DNA of 54,210 nucleotides, from the NCBI GenBank assembly GCA_036389375.1, contig DASVQA010000229.1, positions 1-54,210 of the forward strand. The letters run 5' to 3'. The position numbers and the translations under genes were made by a program. The stretch comes from QHXQ01 sp036389375 (GTDB taxonomy: Bacteria; Acidobacteriota; Blastocatellia; Pyrinomonadales; Pyrinomonadaceae). The notes beneath the pieces are model-generated. The model saw only the letters and a list, made by a program, of their open reading frames with translations. It was not told the DNA's origin and did not search any database. Shown one piece after another: positions 8,641-18,087 of this stretch (position 1 is its first letter; each line of letters opens with the position of its first letter).

Positions 8641-9465
8641 ATGTCAACAGTCTCCTTTATGTCACCTGCTCAGCCTCTCGCCGGCCGCACCGTCGTCATC
8701 ACGCGCGCGCAGGCCCAAGCCGCAGAGTTCGCCGCGTTGCTCGAAGGTTATGGCGCGCGCGTCGTCGCCTGTCCGACCATCGAGATCGTCGAACCGGAAT
8801 CTTACGCGCCGCTCGATCAGGCCATCGAAAACCTGTACGGCTACGACTGGCTCATCTTTACCAGCACGAACGGTGTGGACTTCTTCCTGCGCCGGCTTGC
8901 CGCGCTCGGTCGTGACGTGGACGCACTGGACGAGGTGCGCGTCTGCGCCATCGGCACGGCGACGGCCGAGCGGCTCACGGAAGCGCACGTCCACGTCGAT
9001 CTCGTGCCCGAACAGTTCAAAGCCGAGGGCGTGTTTGCGGCGCTTGAATCATACTTAGGCGGGCGCGCACAGTTCGACCGCCTAAACGTACTCATCCCGC
9101 GCGCGGCCGTGGCCCGCGACTTTCTGCCGCTTGCGCTCGCAGAGGCCGGCGCACGCGTTGACACGGTCGCCGCCTATCGCACCGTGTCGCCGCAGAAGAA
9201 CGACCGCGCAAAGGTCGAGGCGCTCATCGTCGGCGGCGCGGTTGATTGCATTACCTTCACCAGTTCGTCCACCGTCTCAAACTTCGCGCAACTCTTCGAT
9301 ACGAACGATCTGCGCGTGCTGTTGGCCGGCATACGCGTCGCCTGCATCGGCGACATCACGGCCGCGATGGCCGCAGAGTACGGGTTGAAGACCGATATTC
9401 AGCCAACGGAGTTCACCGTGCCCGCTTTGGCTCGTGCCATCGCGGACTATTTCGCCAGATGCTAA
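8641..9465 (+). CDS. hemD: Uroporphyrinogen-III synthase
   Basis: Cyclises hydroxymethylbilane to uroporphyrinogen III. About 274 aa with the two-domain HemD pattern: LAGRTVVITRAQAQAAEFA at the N-terminus, DWLIFTSTNGVDFFLRRL, VCAIGTATAERL, VLIPRAAVARDFLPLAL and DCITFTSSSTVSNFAQLF. HemD sequences are divergent, but these motifs and the position after hemC make the call firm. The start could be ATG 8641 or ATG 8659 (MSPAQPLAG); the longer is given. It follows hemC by 41 bp and precedes the response regulator by 10 bp. Confidence 0.93.
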   Translation: MSTVSFMSPAQPLAGRTVVITRAQAQAAEFAALLEGYGARVVACPTIEIVEPESYAPLDQAIENLYGYDWLIFTSTNGVDFFLRRLAALGRDVDALDEVRVCAIGTATAERLTEAHVHVDLVPEQFKAEGVFAALESYLGGRAQFDRLNVLIPRAAVARDFLPLALAEAGARVDTVAAYRTVSPQKNDRAKVEALIVGGAVDCITFTSSSTVSNFAQLFDTNDLRVLLAGIRVACIGDITAAMAAEYGLKTDIQPTEFTVPALARAIADYFARC

Positions 9466-9475
9466 ACTGCCTATC

Positions 9476-10912
9476 ATGATGCCGGGGCGCATACTTGTCG
9501 TTGACGACGATCCGCTGCTGCTCGATACGCTGCGCGAGATTCTCATTTCGGGCGGCTACGAGGCGCTCGCCGAGCGCGATAGCCGCAGCGCCCTGTCGCG
9601 TCTGGCCGAACACCAACCCGACGTTGTCATCACCGACGTAAAGATGCCCGGTCTCGACGGCTTCGCGCTCCTGCGCGAGGTGCGCGAGCGCCATCCCGCC
9701 GTGCCGGTGATCCTGCTGACGGGTCAGGGATCGGTCGAGATGGCCTTGCGCGCCGTGCGCGAAGAGGGCGCTTATCACTTCTTCGAGAAACCCGTTGATA
9801 ACGACCGTTTGTTGGAGATGGTCGGGCGGGCGCTCGCTTACGGCGCGGAGCGGCGCGAGCGCGAGCGGCTGCGGATAGAACTGCGCGAACGCGGCACGTT
9901 CCGTCAACTCATCGGCAATTCCGAGCCGATGCGCCGCGTCTATCAGTTGATCGAACAGGTCTCGCCCTCGTCCGCGTCCGTCCTCATCACGGGCGAATCG
10001 GGCACGGGCAAAGAGTTGGTTGCGCGCACCATACACGAACTCAGCCCGCGTCGCACGCACGAGTTTGTGGCGATCAACTGCTCTGCAATCCCTGAGACGT
10101 TGATGGAGTCGGAGCTATTCGGGCACGAGCGCGGCGCGTTTACCGGCGCGGCCATGCGCCGGCAGGGCTGCTTTGAGTTGGCGAACGGCGGGACGCTCTT
10201 GCTCGACGAGATCGCGGAGATGCCCGCGCTCTTGCAGGCGAAGCTCCTGCGCGTGCTGGAAGAACGCACGGTACGGCGCTTGGGCGGCGCGCAGGAGATT
10301 CCGATTGACGTGCGCGTGCTGGCCGCCACCAACCGCGAGCCGCACGAGGCCGTCCGCACCGGCGTCCTGCGCGAAGACCTGCTCTATCGCCTCAACGTGA
10401 TCTCGATTGAGTTGCCGCCGCTGCGGCTGCGTAAAGAAGACCTGCCGCTCATCACGCAGCACCTCATCATGCAACTGGCCGAGCGCCACGAACGACCGGC
10501 GCGCAACCTTAGTCCCGCCGCGCTCGAAGTCCTGAAGTCGCACCACTGGCCCGGCAACGTGCGCGAACTGCGCAACGTCATCGAGCGCGCCGTCATCATC
10601 TGTTCGGGCGACACCATCGAACGTCACCACATCGCGCCCTACCCGCTCGACCAACGCGCCCGCGCCCGCAGCGAAGACACCATCACGCTGCCCGTCGGCA
10701 CGCCGCTCGAAGAGGTTGAGCGGCGCATGATCCTGCGCACGCTGCAAAAGACCGAGAACAACATTACGCGCACGGCCGAGCTACTACAGATCAGCCGCAA
10801 GACCCTTCAGAACAAGCTGCGCAGCTACCGTGAGCAGTCCGCCCACCATGACCGGGGCGCGGCGCGGCGCGGCGGCGACGAACCGCCCCTCAACGATCTG
10901 GACGACTTTTAA
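9476..10912 (+). CDS. NtrC-family sigma-54-dependent response regulator
   Basis: 478 aa with three domains. Receiver domain ~1-120: DDD near the N-terminus, phospho-acceptor D54 in VITDVKMPG, and the K of FEKPVD. AAA+ domain ~140-375: Walker A GESGTGKE, the sigma-54 contact motif ESELFGHERGAFTGA, Walker B GGTLLLDEI, and the HWPGNVRELRN region. C-terminal Fis-type helix-turn-helix ~430-460: NITRTAELLQISRKTLQNKL. All signature residues for sigma-54 activation are intact. It begins 10 bp after hemD, so it is probably the last gene of the heme operon. No histidine kinase is nearby and the targets are unknown; an ATG at 9479 is an equal alternative start. Confidence 0.95.
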   Translation: MMPGRILVVDDDPLLLDTLREILISGGYEALAERDSRSALSRLAEHQPDVVITDVKMPGLDGFALLREVRERHPAVPVILLTGQGSVEMALRAVREEGAYHFFEKPVDNDRLLEMVGRALAYGAERRERERLRIELRERGTFRQLIGNSEPMRRVYQLIEQVSPSSASVLITGESGTGKELVARTIHELSPRRTHEFVAINCSAIPETLMESELFGHERGAFTGAAMRRQGCFELANGGTLLLDEIAEMPALLQAKLLRVLEERTVRRLGGAQEIPIDVRVLAATNREPHEAVRTGVLREDLLYRLNVISIELPPLRLRKEDLPLITQHLIMQLAERHERPARNLSPAALEVLKSHHWPGNVRELRNVIERAVIICSGDTIERHHIAPYPLDQRARARSEDTITLPVGTPLEEVERRMILRTLQKTENNITRTAELLQISRKTLQNKLRSYREQSAHHDRGAARRGGDEPPLNDLDDF

Positions 10913-10953
10913 CCGCGCGCCCGCGCCTCCATCCATCAACAGCGGCTCCTTAC

Positions 10954-13900
10954 TTATTGCGCGACCGCGCTCCCTGCACGCGTGTCCAACTGCTTGAGCA
11001 GTTCGCGCACGGCCGTATCGAGTTGCGCGTCGCGCCCGGCCAGCGTCTCGCCAATCGGGCGCGTCACTTCCACGTCAACGGGGCGCGGGTTGCGTTCCAT
11101 TACCGTGCCGTCGTTCGTGGTGATCTTCATGCGCGGCAGGCGGAAGATCGTGCCGTCAATGAGCGATTGATTCCATGTGTAGATGATCCAGCCGGCGGTT
11201 GGTTCGCCCACCACCTTGCCGAGCCGCAGCGCGCGGTAGCCTTCGGCGAAATCTTCGGCGTCGGAGAGCGAGTGCTGATTGGTGACGAGGATGGTCGGGC
11301 GTTCGAGCGAGCGTTGACCGAGCACTGTGCGCGCGGGCGCAGCGCCGTAGCCGCGCGGCGTCATCGTCAGATAACCGCGCCGCGCGAGCACGTCTATGGC
11401 GTAGACGTTGACGAAGCCGCCGTTGTTATTGCGCACATCAATCACCACGCCGTCGCGCGTGCTGTTCTCGGCATCAAGATCGACGTAGAGTTGCGCGAGC
11501 GAGGCCGCGCCCATGTCGTACATATGCACGTAGCCGAGCCGGCCATTGCTTGCGCGCGCGACGTAAGCGCGGTTCTGTTCGACCCACTGGCGATAGAGCA
11601 GCCCTTTCTCCGTCCCGGCGTTGACGGGGCGCATGGGTACTTCGCGGCGGTCTGCGCCGTCGGCCGTCGCGGCGATGGTTAACACGACGCGCCGGCCCGT
11701 CTTGTAGCTCAGCAACTCGTCTAGGTTCGTGCGCGCGTCGAGCGTGCGCCCGTCAACGGCCAACAGATAATCACCTGCTTTGACGTTGCCGGCGAGCGCG
11801 GCCGGGCTGAGCGGGATGACTTCGGTGACGCGCAGCCGACCCGCCGTTTCATACTCGCGGCGGTCGAAGCGCAGACCGAGCCGGCCCGTGCTCGGCTGGT
11901 TCGCGCCGGGCGGCGCGCTTGCGCCGAGGTGCGAAGCGTTCAATTCGCCGACCATCAGTTGCAGCAGGCGGCGCACCTCGTCGGGCGTGCGCGCGCCCGC
12001 CACGCGCGGCTCGTATTCGGCGCGCACCGCCGCCCAGTCTGCGCCATGATAGTTCGGGTCGTAGAAGTTGTCGCGCATGTACGTCCATGCCTGGCGGAAC
12101 ACTTCCATCTTCTCGCGCGCGAAATCAACGTCCATCTCGGCGGCGACGGCCAGGCCGCGCGCGCGCCCTTCGAGGTTGACGACGTTGATGCGCCCGTTCT
12201 CAAGATAGAAGACCTCTTTGCTGTCCGGCGTAAACTGCGCCCAAGACTTGCCGCCCGCCGTCGCGGTCAACTGCTTGGCGACCGCAGGCTCGCGCGCCAG
12301 TTCGTCGAGCGAGAAGAGGTAAAGGTTCTCCTGATTCGCGGCGGCTGCGATCAGCAAGACCCACTTACCGTCGGGGCTAATCGTCTGGTAGTTCACATCC
12401 ACGCCGACGGGCAGCAGGCTCAAGCGCCGTCGTATCTCTTCAAAAACGATCTGCACGCGCTTCGTGCTCCCTCGTCTCTCTTCAGGACTGGCCGCAGGTG
12501 TTGGCGACGGCGCAGGTGTCTGCGTGGGTGCGGGCGACGGGCCGGTGTTGGGCGCGTCGCGTGTCGGCTCAGGACTTGTCGGGCGGTTCTCCTGTCTGGT
12601 CGCGGGCGTGACGTTTTGCGGCGTCTCCTCTTTGAAGAGGTCGCGGAACTGGTCTTCGCGGAAGCGGGGCGTGCGCGGGATCAGGTCAACGCGCGCAAGC
12701 TGCGTACTCTCCGTGCGCTGCCCTGTGTCGAACAGCAGGAACGTGCCGTCGGGACTCCACGAGACGGTGTTGCTGAAGACGTTGGCGGCGAAACTGACGG
12801 GTCGCCCTTCAGCGCCGCCGTCGGCCGGCACGACGTAGATGTTCTTGAACTGCCGCTCGCCCACCGGCATGTAAGCGAGCCAACGACTATCAGGCGACCA
12901 GACGAACGGGCGGTCGGAGATAATCGGCGGGCGTTCGAGGGCCGCGCTGGCGACGACGCGCTCGCGTTTCGTCGCTATGTCGAGCACGCGCAACTCTTTC
13001 GCGCTGCGCTGGAAGGCAAGCAGTTTGCCGTCGGGCGAGAACTTCGGCGTCGAATCGTCGCCCGCGTCGCGCGTCAGTTGCGTCTCGGCGTTCGCGGCGA
13101 AGTCGTAAGCGAACAGGTGCGGCGTGCCGTCGCGGTCGGAGACGTAGACGAGCCGGCGGCTGTCGGGCGACCAGGTGATCTGATATTCGTCCGCCGGACT
13201 GTTGCTGATGCGCGCGGCGTCGCCGCCATCTGCGGCGGAGGCGGCAAAGACTTCGCCGCGCACGACGAAGGCGACCTTCTTGCCGTCGGGTGAGAGCGCC
13301 AACTCCTGAAGCTGATCGCTCATGCGGACGTGCTCGATGGCCGGCCCTGCCGGTGCGCCGCGCCGCGTAATGGCGACTTCGGCGGCCCGGCCCGTCTCCG
13401 TGTCGAGTTTCCAGATGCGGAAGTTGTGCTCGAAGACGATCTCGCGCCCGTCGTAAGAGATGTTGGGCCAGAGCACGCGCCCGTCCGTGAAGTTGGTGAT
13501 GCGGCGAAAGTCGGGCCGGCCCATCGTGGTCGTCCAGATGTTCTGCGCGGCATGCAGGCGTGATTGCAGTTTGCCGTCCGTGCGATCCGAGACGTAAAAG
13601 AGCCTGCGCCCGTCCGCGCTCCACATCGGCCACATCTCTTTCGCGCCGCCCGCCTGCGTGACGCGCTCGTAAGTTCCCTGCCCCACGTCCAAGCCGCGCA
13701 GCAACCAGACCTCGGCTTCGTCAATGTGGCTGTGCCCTTTGCGCCACCACTGCGCGGCGGCGATGCCGCGCGCCGTGAACGCGACAGTCGCGCCGTCCGG
13801 CGACGGTGCGGCGAAATACTCGTTCGTGTAGCGGTCGGCGCTGACCTGCATCGGCGTGCCGCCGTCGGTCGAGACGCGGAAGAGATCGTTCATGCTGGCG

Positions 13901-14346
13901 ATGTCGCGGCTGGTGGAAGAGAAATAGAGCCAGCGCCCGTCGCGCGCCCACGCATCGAGTTGATCGAACGCATCGTCGAAGGTGACGCGGCGCAGATCGC
14001 CCGTGTCGAGCGTGAGCACGTAGATGTCGCCGTTGCCGGTGCGCGTGGAGATGAAAGCGAGTTGGCGACCGTCGGGCGAATAGAGCGGGCGCGACTCCGT
14101 GGCCGGGTGCGAGACAAGGAGGTGCGCCGCGCCGCCCGCCGCCGGCACAGTCCAGATGTCGCCGCCGGAGACGAAGGCGATCTCAGTGCGGTCGGGCGCA
14201 AGCGCCGGCTCGGTGAAATACGGGAGCGCCGCCGGGGCGCTCGTTGGCGGCTGCGACTGTGTTCCTTGCGCGGGCGTCTGTCGGCGTGCGCCCGCGACGA
14301 GTAGCACGCAGGCAAGCAGCACGGCGCATGGCTTGCTGTAACGAAT
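10954..14346 (-). CDS. Secreted tricorn-like S41 protease
   Basis: About 1130 aa. An N-terminal signal peptide is visible (YSKPCAVLLACVLLVAGA). About residues 40-700 carry PD40 propeller repeats with repeated SPDG motifs. A Pro/Thr-rich linker follows near 590-640. The C-terminal part carries the tricorn core-1-like segment with GELNASHLGAS (H near 803), a PDZ domain (about 815-910) and an S41 peptidase domain with the nucleophile Ser in NQHSLSDAEDF (about 1027). Tricorn enzymes degrade oligopeptides; secreted homologues probably act in the periplasm or outside. The start was set at MIRYSKP, since the upstream extension lacks signal-peptide character. It is convergent with the response regulator gene. 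Confidence 0.9.
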   Translation of the reverse strand: MRYSKPCAVLLACVLLVAGARRQTPAQGTQSQPPTSAPAALPYFTEPALAPDRTEIAFVSGGDIWTVPAAGGAAHLLVSHPATESRPLYSPDGRQLAFISTRTGNGDIYVLTLDTGDLRRVTFDDAFDQLDAWARDGRWLYFSSTSRDIASMNDLFRVSTDGGTPMQVSADRYTNEYFAAPSPDGATVAFTARGIAAAQWWRKGHSHIDEAEVWLLRGLDVGQGTYERVTQAGGAKEMWPMWSADGRRLFYVSDRTDGKLQSRLHAAQNIWTTTMGRPDFRRITNFTDGRVLWPNISYDGREIVFEHNFRIWKLDTETGRAAEVAITRRGAPAGPAIEHVRMSDQLQELALSPDGKKVAFVVRGEVFAASAADGGDAARISNSPADEYQITWSPDSRRLVYVSDRDGTPHLFAYDFAANAETQLTRDAGDDSTPKFSPDGKLLAFQRSAKELRVLDIATKRERVVASAALERPPIISDRPFVWSPDSRWLAYMPVGERQFKNIYVVPADGGAEGRPVSFAANVFSNTVSWSPDGTFLLFDTGQRTESTQLARVDLIPRTPRFREDQFRDLFKEETPQNVTPATRQENRPTSPEPTRDAPNTGPSPAPTQTPAPSPTPAASPEERRGSTKRVQIVFEEIRRRLSLLPVGVDVNYQTISPDGKWVLLIAAAANQENLYLFSLDELAREPAVAKQLTATAGGKSWAQFTPDSKEVFYLENGRINVVNLEGRARGLAVAAEMDVDFAREKMEVFRQAWTYMRDNFYDPNYHGADWAAVRAEYEPRVAGARTPDEVRRLLQLMVGELNASHLGASAPPGANQPSTGRLGLRFDRREYETAGRLRVTEVIPLSPAALAGNVKAGDYLLAVDGRTLDARTNLDELLSYKTGRRVVLTIAATADGADRREVPMRPVNAGTEKGLLYRQWVEQNRAYVARASNGRLGYVHMYDMGAASLAQLYVDLDAENSTRDGVVIDVRNNNGGFVNVYAIDVLARRGYLTMTPRGYGAAPARTVLGQRSLERPTILVTNQHSLSDAEDFAEGYRALRLGKVVGEPTAGWIIYTWNQSLIDGTIFRLPRMKITTNDGTVMERNPRPVDVEVTRPIGETLAGRDAQLDTAVRELLKQLDTRAGSAVAQ

Positions 14347-14539
14347 CATCTCTCCCTCCCATTTGCCGGATGCGCGGCGCGGACGCACGGCGCAGCTTTG
14401 CCCGGCCAGCGTCGCGCTTAATTGAAGCGCCGGTGTGAAAAGTGAAGCGGCAATATAACAGACCGCGCGCGCACCGTCGTAAAGATTTTTTGCTTCCGCC
14501 TTGCCACTGGCGCGCGCGGAATGTTACTTATCGCGGCGC

Positions 14540-15427
14540 ATGAATGTGCTGCTGATCTTCGTGGACGGACTGGGCATCGGTGTGCGCGGCGCAGACAATC
14601 CGCTCGCCCGGCTCGGCGCAGAGGCCGCACCGCTCGCCATCTTTGCCGGTGAAGCACCCGCGCTCATGCACGACGGCGTACTCGTGCCGACGGACGCGCG
14701 CCTGAGTGTTGAGGGCCGGCCGCAGAGCGCGTCGGGGCAGACGACGATTCTGACCGGCATCAACGCGCCCGCCGCGCTCGGCTATCACAAGCAGGGCTTC
14801 CCGAACGAGGCCATGCGCGCGCTTATCCGCGAGCATTCGATCTTTCTGCAACTCGAACGCGCGGGCGTGCGCCCCAACGTCTTCGCCAACGCCTACACGC
14901 CGCGCTTCTTCAACAGCCGGCCGCGCTGGGTCTCGGCCACGACCGTCGCCGTCGAAGCCGCCGGTCTCAGTTTTCGCCAACTCGACGACCTGCGCGCCGG
15001 GCGCGCCGTCTATCAGGATTTCACCAACCATCTGCTCATCGAAGCCGGTTTCGACGTTGAGCCGCGCACGCCCGAAGAAGCGGCGGCCGTACTCGTGGAC
15101 ATCGCGCACAAACACCGCTTCACGCTCTACGAGTATTTCATCACCGACCGCGTTGGGCACGCGCAGGATATGGACGCGGCGCTGGTGGTGCTGACGAATC
15201 TCGCGCGCTTCGTCCGCACGGTTATCGCGCGGATCGATCTCACGCGCACGACCGTTATGCTGACGAGCGATCACGGCAACATCGAAGACTTGAGCGCGCG
15301 CAACCACACGCTCAACCAAGTCCCTACGCTCGCATGGGGCGCAGGTTGTGGGCACGTCCGCACGCGCGTCCGCGACCTCGCAGACATTACGCCCGCCATC
15401 ATCGAACTGCTGACAAAAGAGGACTGA
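14540..15427 (+). CDS. Alkaline-phosphatase superfamily metalloenzyme (iPGM-like)
   Basis: 295 aa. Metal-site segments typical of the phosphopentomutase / independent phosphoglycerate mutase superfamily are visible: LLIFVDGLGIG at the N-terminus, SASGQTTILTG with the probable Thr nucleophile, YFITDRVGHAQDM, and TSDHGNIED followed by RNHTLNQVPTLAWG. It is shorter than cofactor-independent phosphoglycerate mutase (about 510 aa) and lacks the inserted phosphotransferase domain, so the substrate cannot be named. It lies 10 bp upstream of an MFS transporter gene and probably forms an operon with it. Confidence 0.8.
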   Translation: MNVLLIFVDGLGIGVRGADNPLARLGAEAAPLAIFAGEAPALMHDGVLVPTDARLSVEGRPQSASGQTTILTGINAPAALGYHKQGFPNEAMRALIREHSIFLQLERAGVRPNVFANAYTPRFFNSRPRWVSATTVAVEAAGLSFRQLDDLRAGRAVYQDFTNHLLIEAGFDVEPRTPEEAAAVLVDIAHKHRFTLYEYFITDRVGHAQDMDAALVVLTNLARFVRTVIARIDLTRTTVMLTSDHGNIEDLSARNHTLNQVPTLAWGAGCGHVRTRVRDLADITPAIIELLTKED

Positions 15428-15436
15428 CGAACATCA

Positions 15437-16909
15437 ATGCCGAATGCCGCCGCCCCGACGGACGAACCGCGCGCAGCCAGCCTCGCGCCCGCCGCCATCC
15501 CGCGCTACTCGCATTACGCGCTGGTCGTTCTCACTGTCGTCAACCTGCTCAACTACATAGACCGGCAGGTGCTCCCGTCCGTCGCCTCCTACATGATCAA
15601 GGACGCGCATCTGCAATTGACCGACGCCGAGATCGGCTACATGGAGTCAACGCTGCTGCTCTCATTTACTATCTTCGCGCCCCTGTTCGGCCGGCTCGGC
15701 GACCGTTATCCGCGCGCCAAGATCATGGCGCTCGCGGCCGTCATCTGGAGTTTCGCCACCGCTTTGACGGGCGCGGCCGACCATCTGGCGTTTCTGCCGG
15801 CGATCAGTTTCCGCGTGCCGCTCGTCGGTTGGAGCATCGCGCTCTCAGGCGTGGCGCTCACGCTCTGCCTCGTGCGCGCCTGCGTCGGCATAGGCGAATC
15901 CGCCTACTCGACGATCACGCCCAGCCTCATCGTTGATTACTATCCGCGCCGACGACGCGCGACCGCGCTCGGCATCTTTCAGGCCGCCATCCCGCTCGGC
16001 TTCTCGCTCGGCTTCGTCATCGGCGGCGTGCTCGCGCACTTCTACGGCTGGCGCATCGCCTTCTCCATCGTCTCCGTGCCGGGCTTGATTACCGCTTTCT
16101 TCGTCTGGCGGCTGCGCGAGCCCGTGCGCGGCGCGACCGACGAACCGGAGCCGACCACCGCGCTGGACGAGACGGGCGCTAGTTCCGTCGCCCTGCCCAT
16201 CGCCGCAAAGGATTCGACCGCGCGTGAGGTGTGGCGCATCTTCAGCAACCACGATTGGCTGCTCTCGACCGCAGGCTACACGGCGCTGACCTTCGTGCTC
16301 GGTGCGTTTGCCACCTGGGTCGCGCTCTTTCTCATCCGCGACAAGGGCATGCCGGAATCGTCCGCGCCGATCACGCTCGGCATCATCACGCTCTGCGCGG
16401 GCGCGCTCGGCACGTTCGGCGGCGGCTGGCTGGCCGACCGCATCGCCAAAGGCCGCAGTCGCGCCTACTTCTATCTCTGCGCCGCGAGCACCTTCCTGAG
16501 CACGGGCCCGATGTTCGTCGTGCTCGTCGCGCGCAGCAAGTGGGTCTATCTGCCGGCCATCTTTATCGCCGTCACGCTCATCTTCGTCAACAACGCGCCC
16601 TTCCACGCGCTGCTGCTGCAAAGCGTGCCGACGCACGTGCGCGCCATGGCCGTGGCGCTTAACATCGTCGTCATACACACCTGCGGCGATGCCATCTCGC
16701 GCACGGCCGTCGGCGTCGCGTCCGACGCGCTCAAGGCCGGGCAACTCGCGCCGCTCGCGGCGCTGGCGCGCATGATCGGCATCAACCCGGTCGAGCAACA
16801 CCTGACGACCGCGTTGCTGGTCGCCCCGACCGCCATGTTCATCTCCACGCTGCTCTTTCTCTGGGGCGCGCGCACGACGAAGCAGGACGCACCCGTGCGC
16901 GCACACTGA
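15437..16909 (+). CDS. MFS transporter, Spinster-like
   Basis: 490 aa with about twelve hydrophobic helices. The loop 2-3 MFS signature is visible as FGRLGDRYPRAKIMALA. The N-terminus (LTVVNLLNYIDRQVLPSV) and the ACVGIGESAYSTITPSLIVDYYP segment match the Spinster-type subfamily, whose substrates include sphingolipids, lysophospholipids and organic anions. A charged cytoplasmic loop lies around residues 215-260 and a second loop 8-9 signature occurs at GGGWLADRIAKGRSRAY. Function here is unassigned. It is likely co-transcribed with the preceding metalloenzyme. Confidence 0.9.
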   Translation: MPNAAAPTDEPRAASLAPAAIPRYSHYALVVLTVVNLLNYIDRQVLPSVASYMIKDAHLQLTDAEIGYMESTLLLSFTIFAPLFGRLGDRYPRAKIMALAAVIWSFATALTGAADHLAFLPAISFRVPLVGWSIALSGVALTLCLVRACVGIGESAYSTITPSLIVDYYPRRRRATALGIFQAAIPLGFSLGFVIGGVLAHFYGWRIAFSIVSVPGLITAFFVWRLREPVRGATDEPEPTTALDETGASSVALPIAAKDSTAREVWRIFSNHDWLLSTAGYTALTFVLGAFATWVALFLIRDKGMPESSAPITLGIITLCAGALGTFGGGWLADRIAKGRSRAYFYLCAASTFLSTGPMFVVLVARSKWVYLPAIFIAVTLIFVNNAPFHALLLQSVPTHVRAMAVALNIVVIHTCGDAISRTAVGVASDALKAGQLAPLAALARMIGINPVEQHLTTALLVAPTAMFISTLLFLWGARTTKQDAPVRAH

Positions 16910-16950
16910 AAACACTTAAGCTTATCTGTCGGAACTTACCCGTTGCGATT

Positions 16951-17280
16951 TTAGGCGTGACCGCTCGCGCGCTTTTTGCCTGCGCTGGCGGCGCTGCGCT
17001 CGAAGCAGTCGGGCGAGCAGTAGGTGGACTGTGTGGCGCGAAAGACGAGCGCGCGTGAGCGGGCCGTCCAAGTGCCGCAGGCGGCGCAACGCACGAGTGC
17101 TTCATTCGTCTGCGGTGTGTGCGGCGTAGCGTGGGCGGTGGCTTGCTCGTTGACGTTTAAGTGGCGCGCGGTGCGTACGGCGCTAAAGAGGCGGCGCGCG
17201 ATGGCGAGGTAGGGGCGCAGGCGCAAGTAGATGAGCGTGCCGACGGCCGACAGGATGAAGACGATGATCAGGAATTTCAC
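16951..17280 (-). CDS. Membrane-anchored zinc-ribbon protein, PP0621-like
   Basis: 109 aa, GTG start. One N-terminal membrane helix (FLIIVFILSAVGTLIYL) is followed by a basic linker and a C-terminal zinc-binding motif: VRCAACGTW (CxxC) with TYCSPDCFE (CxxxC). Length and layout match small PP0621-family proteins of unknown function. The GTG overlaps the stop of the upstream TPR gene by 4 bp (GTGA), indicating translational coupling. Confidence 0.65.
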   Translation of the reverse strand: MKFLIIVFILSAVGTLIYLRLRPYLAIARRLFSAVRTARHLNVNEQATAHATPHTPQTNEALVRCAACGTWTARSRALVFRATQSTYCSPDCFERSAASAGKKRASGHA

Positions 17281-18041
17281 TTCGCACCTCCGGCGGCGTT
17301 GCGACGTTGCGCGAGTTGGGCGCGCAGGTCGGAGAGCGCCGGGTTGTCGGCGTTGATCTTCTGCAACTCTTCGAGGCGCTGTTCAGCCTCGGCGATCTCG
17401 CCGGTGGCAATAAGCGCGGCGGCGAGATTTTGCAGCGTCATCTCGTGGCGCGGGTCTTGGGCGAGCGACTTGCGATATTCCTGAATGGCGCGGCGCGGAT
17501 CAGAGGGCGTGTCGAAGTAGTAGGTCAGCCCCATGTCGGTGCGGACGTTTACGTCGGCGGGCTTCTGCGCGAGCGCCTTCGCGTAGTAAGCGCGGGCCTC
17601 TTTGAAGTGGGCGTGGTCGGTCGAGCGCGCAAGGTCGAACTCGGCGTTGCCGAGCATGACGAGCGTGTCGTAGTCCTGCGGCGCGGCGGCTTCGGCGCGT
17701 TTGAGGATGCGGAGGGCTTCGGGCAACAGGTCGGGCTTGTTGAACTGCGCGGCGTAGAGGTAGAGACCCTGCCCGACCTTGCGTTGCAGATCGATGTTGG
17801 TCGGGCTGGCATCGGCTTTGGCGATGACCTTGCTCAACTCTTCATCGCTCAGCGAACTCTTCTCGACGGGCGCATTCGCGTTGCTGTTGCCGCCCGTCTT
17901 CGTGCTTGCACTGCCTGCTTGCGCAATTTCGCCGCGCAGCCGGTTCAACTCTTTGCGGTTCGCCTGATCGGCGAAGTAGAACCCGCCGGCAAAACCGAGC
18001 ACAAGCCCCGCGATGGCGTAGAGCAGCTTACTCTTGATCAC
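17277..18041 (-). CDS. Membrane-anchored TPR protein
   Basis: 254 aa. One N-terminal signal anchor (LLYAIAGLVLGFAGGFYF) is followed by a short coiled stretch (ANRKELNRLRGEIAQAG) and, from about residue 75, several tetratricopeptide repeats: AEAAAPQDYDTLVMLGNAEF, YAKALAQKPADVNVRTDMGL, YRKSLAQDPRHEMTLQNLAA. The layout resembles the TPR half of CcmH/NrfG proteins, but no CcmH redox motif is present and it could equally be a general scaffold. It is translationally coupled to the zinc-ribbon gene. Confidence 0.8.
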   Translation of the reverse strand: MIKSKLLYAIAGLVLGFAGGFYFADQANRKELNRLRGEIAQAGSASTKTGGNSNANAPVEKSSLSDEELSKVIAKADASPTNIDLQRKVGQGLYLYAAQFNKPDLLPEALRILKRAEAAAPQDYDTLVMLGNAEFDLARSTDHAHFKEARAYYAKALAQKPADVNVRTDMGLTYYFDTPSDPRRAIQEYRKSLAQDPRHEMTLQNLAAALIATGEIAEAEQRLEELQKINADNPALSDLRAQLAQRRNAAGGAK

Positions 18042-18087
18042 GACGGGTAGATTCCTGACCGCGCGCTAATGCTGGCCCGTAATTCGC

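Noticed and set aside
11929..13293. 454-codon open frame opposite the tricorn-like gene
   Set aside because: It is antisense to a well-supported gene, its translation is Arg/Ala-rich without domain features, and GC-rich genes routinely leave such frames open.
15845..16915. 356-codon frame antisense to the MFS gene
   Set aside because: Highly charged Arg/Asp/Glu/Gly composition typical of a shadow frame; the MFS protein on the other strand is unambiguous.
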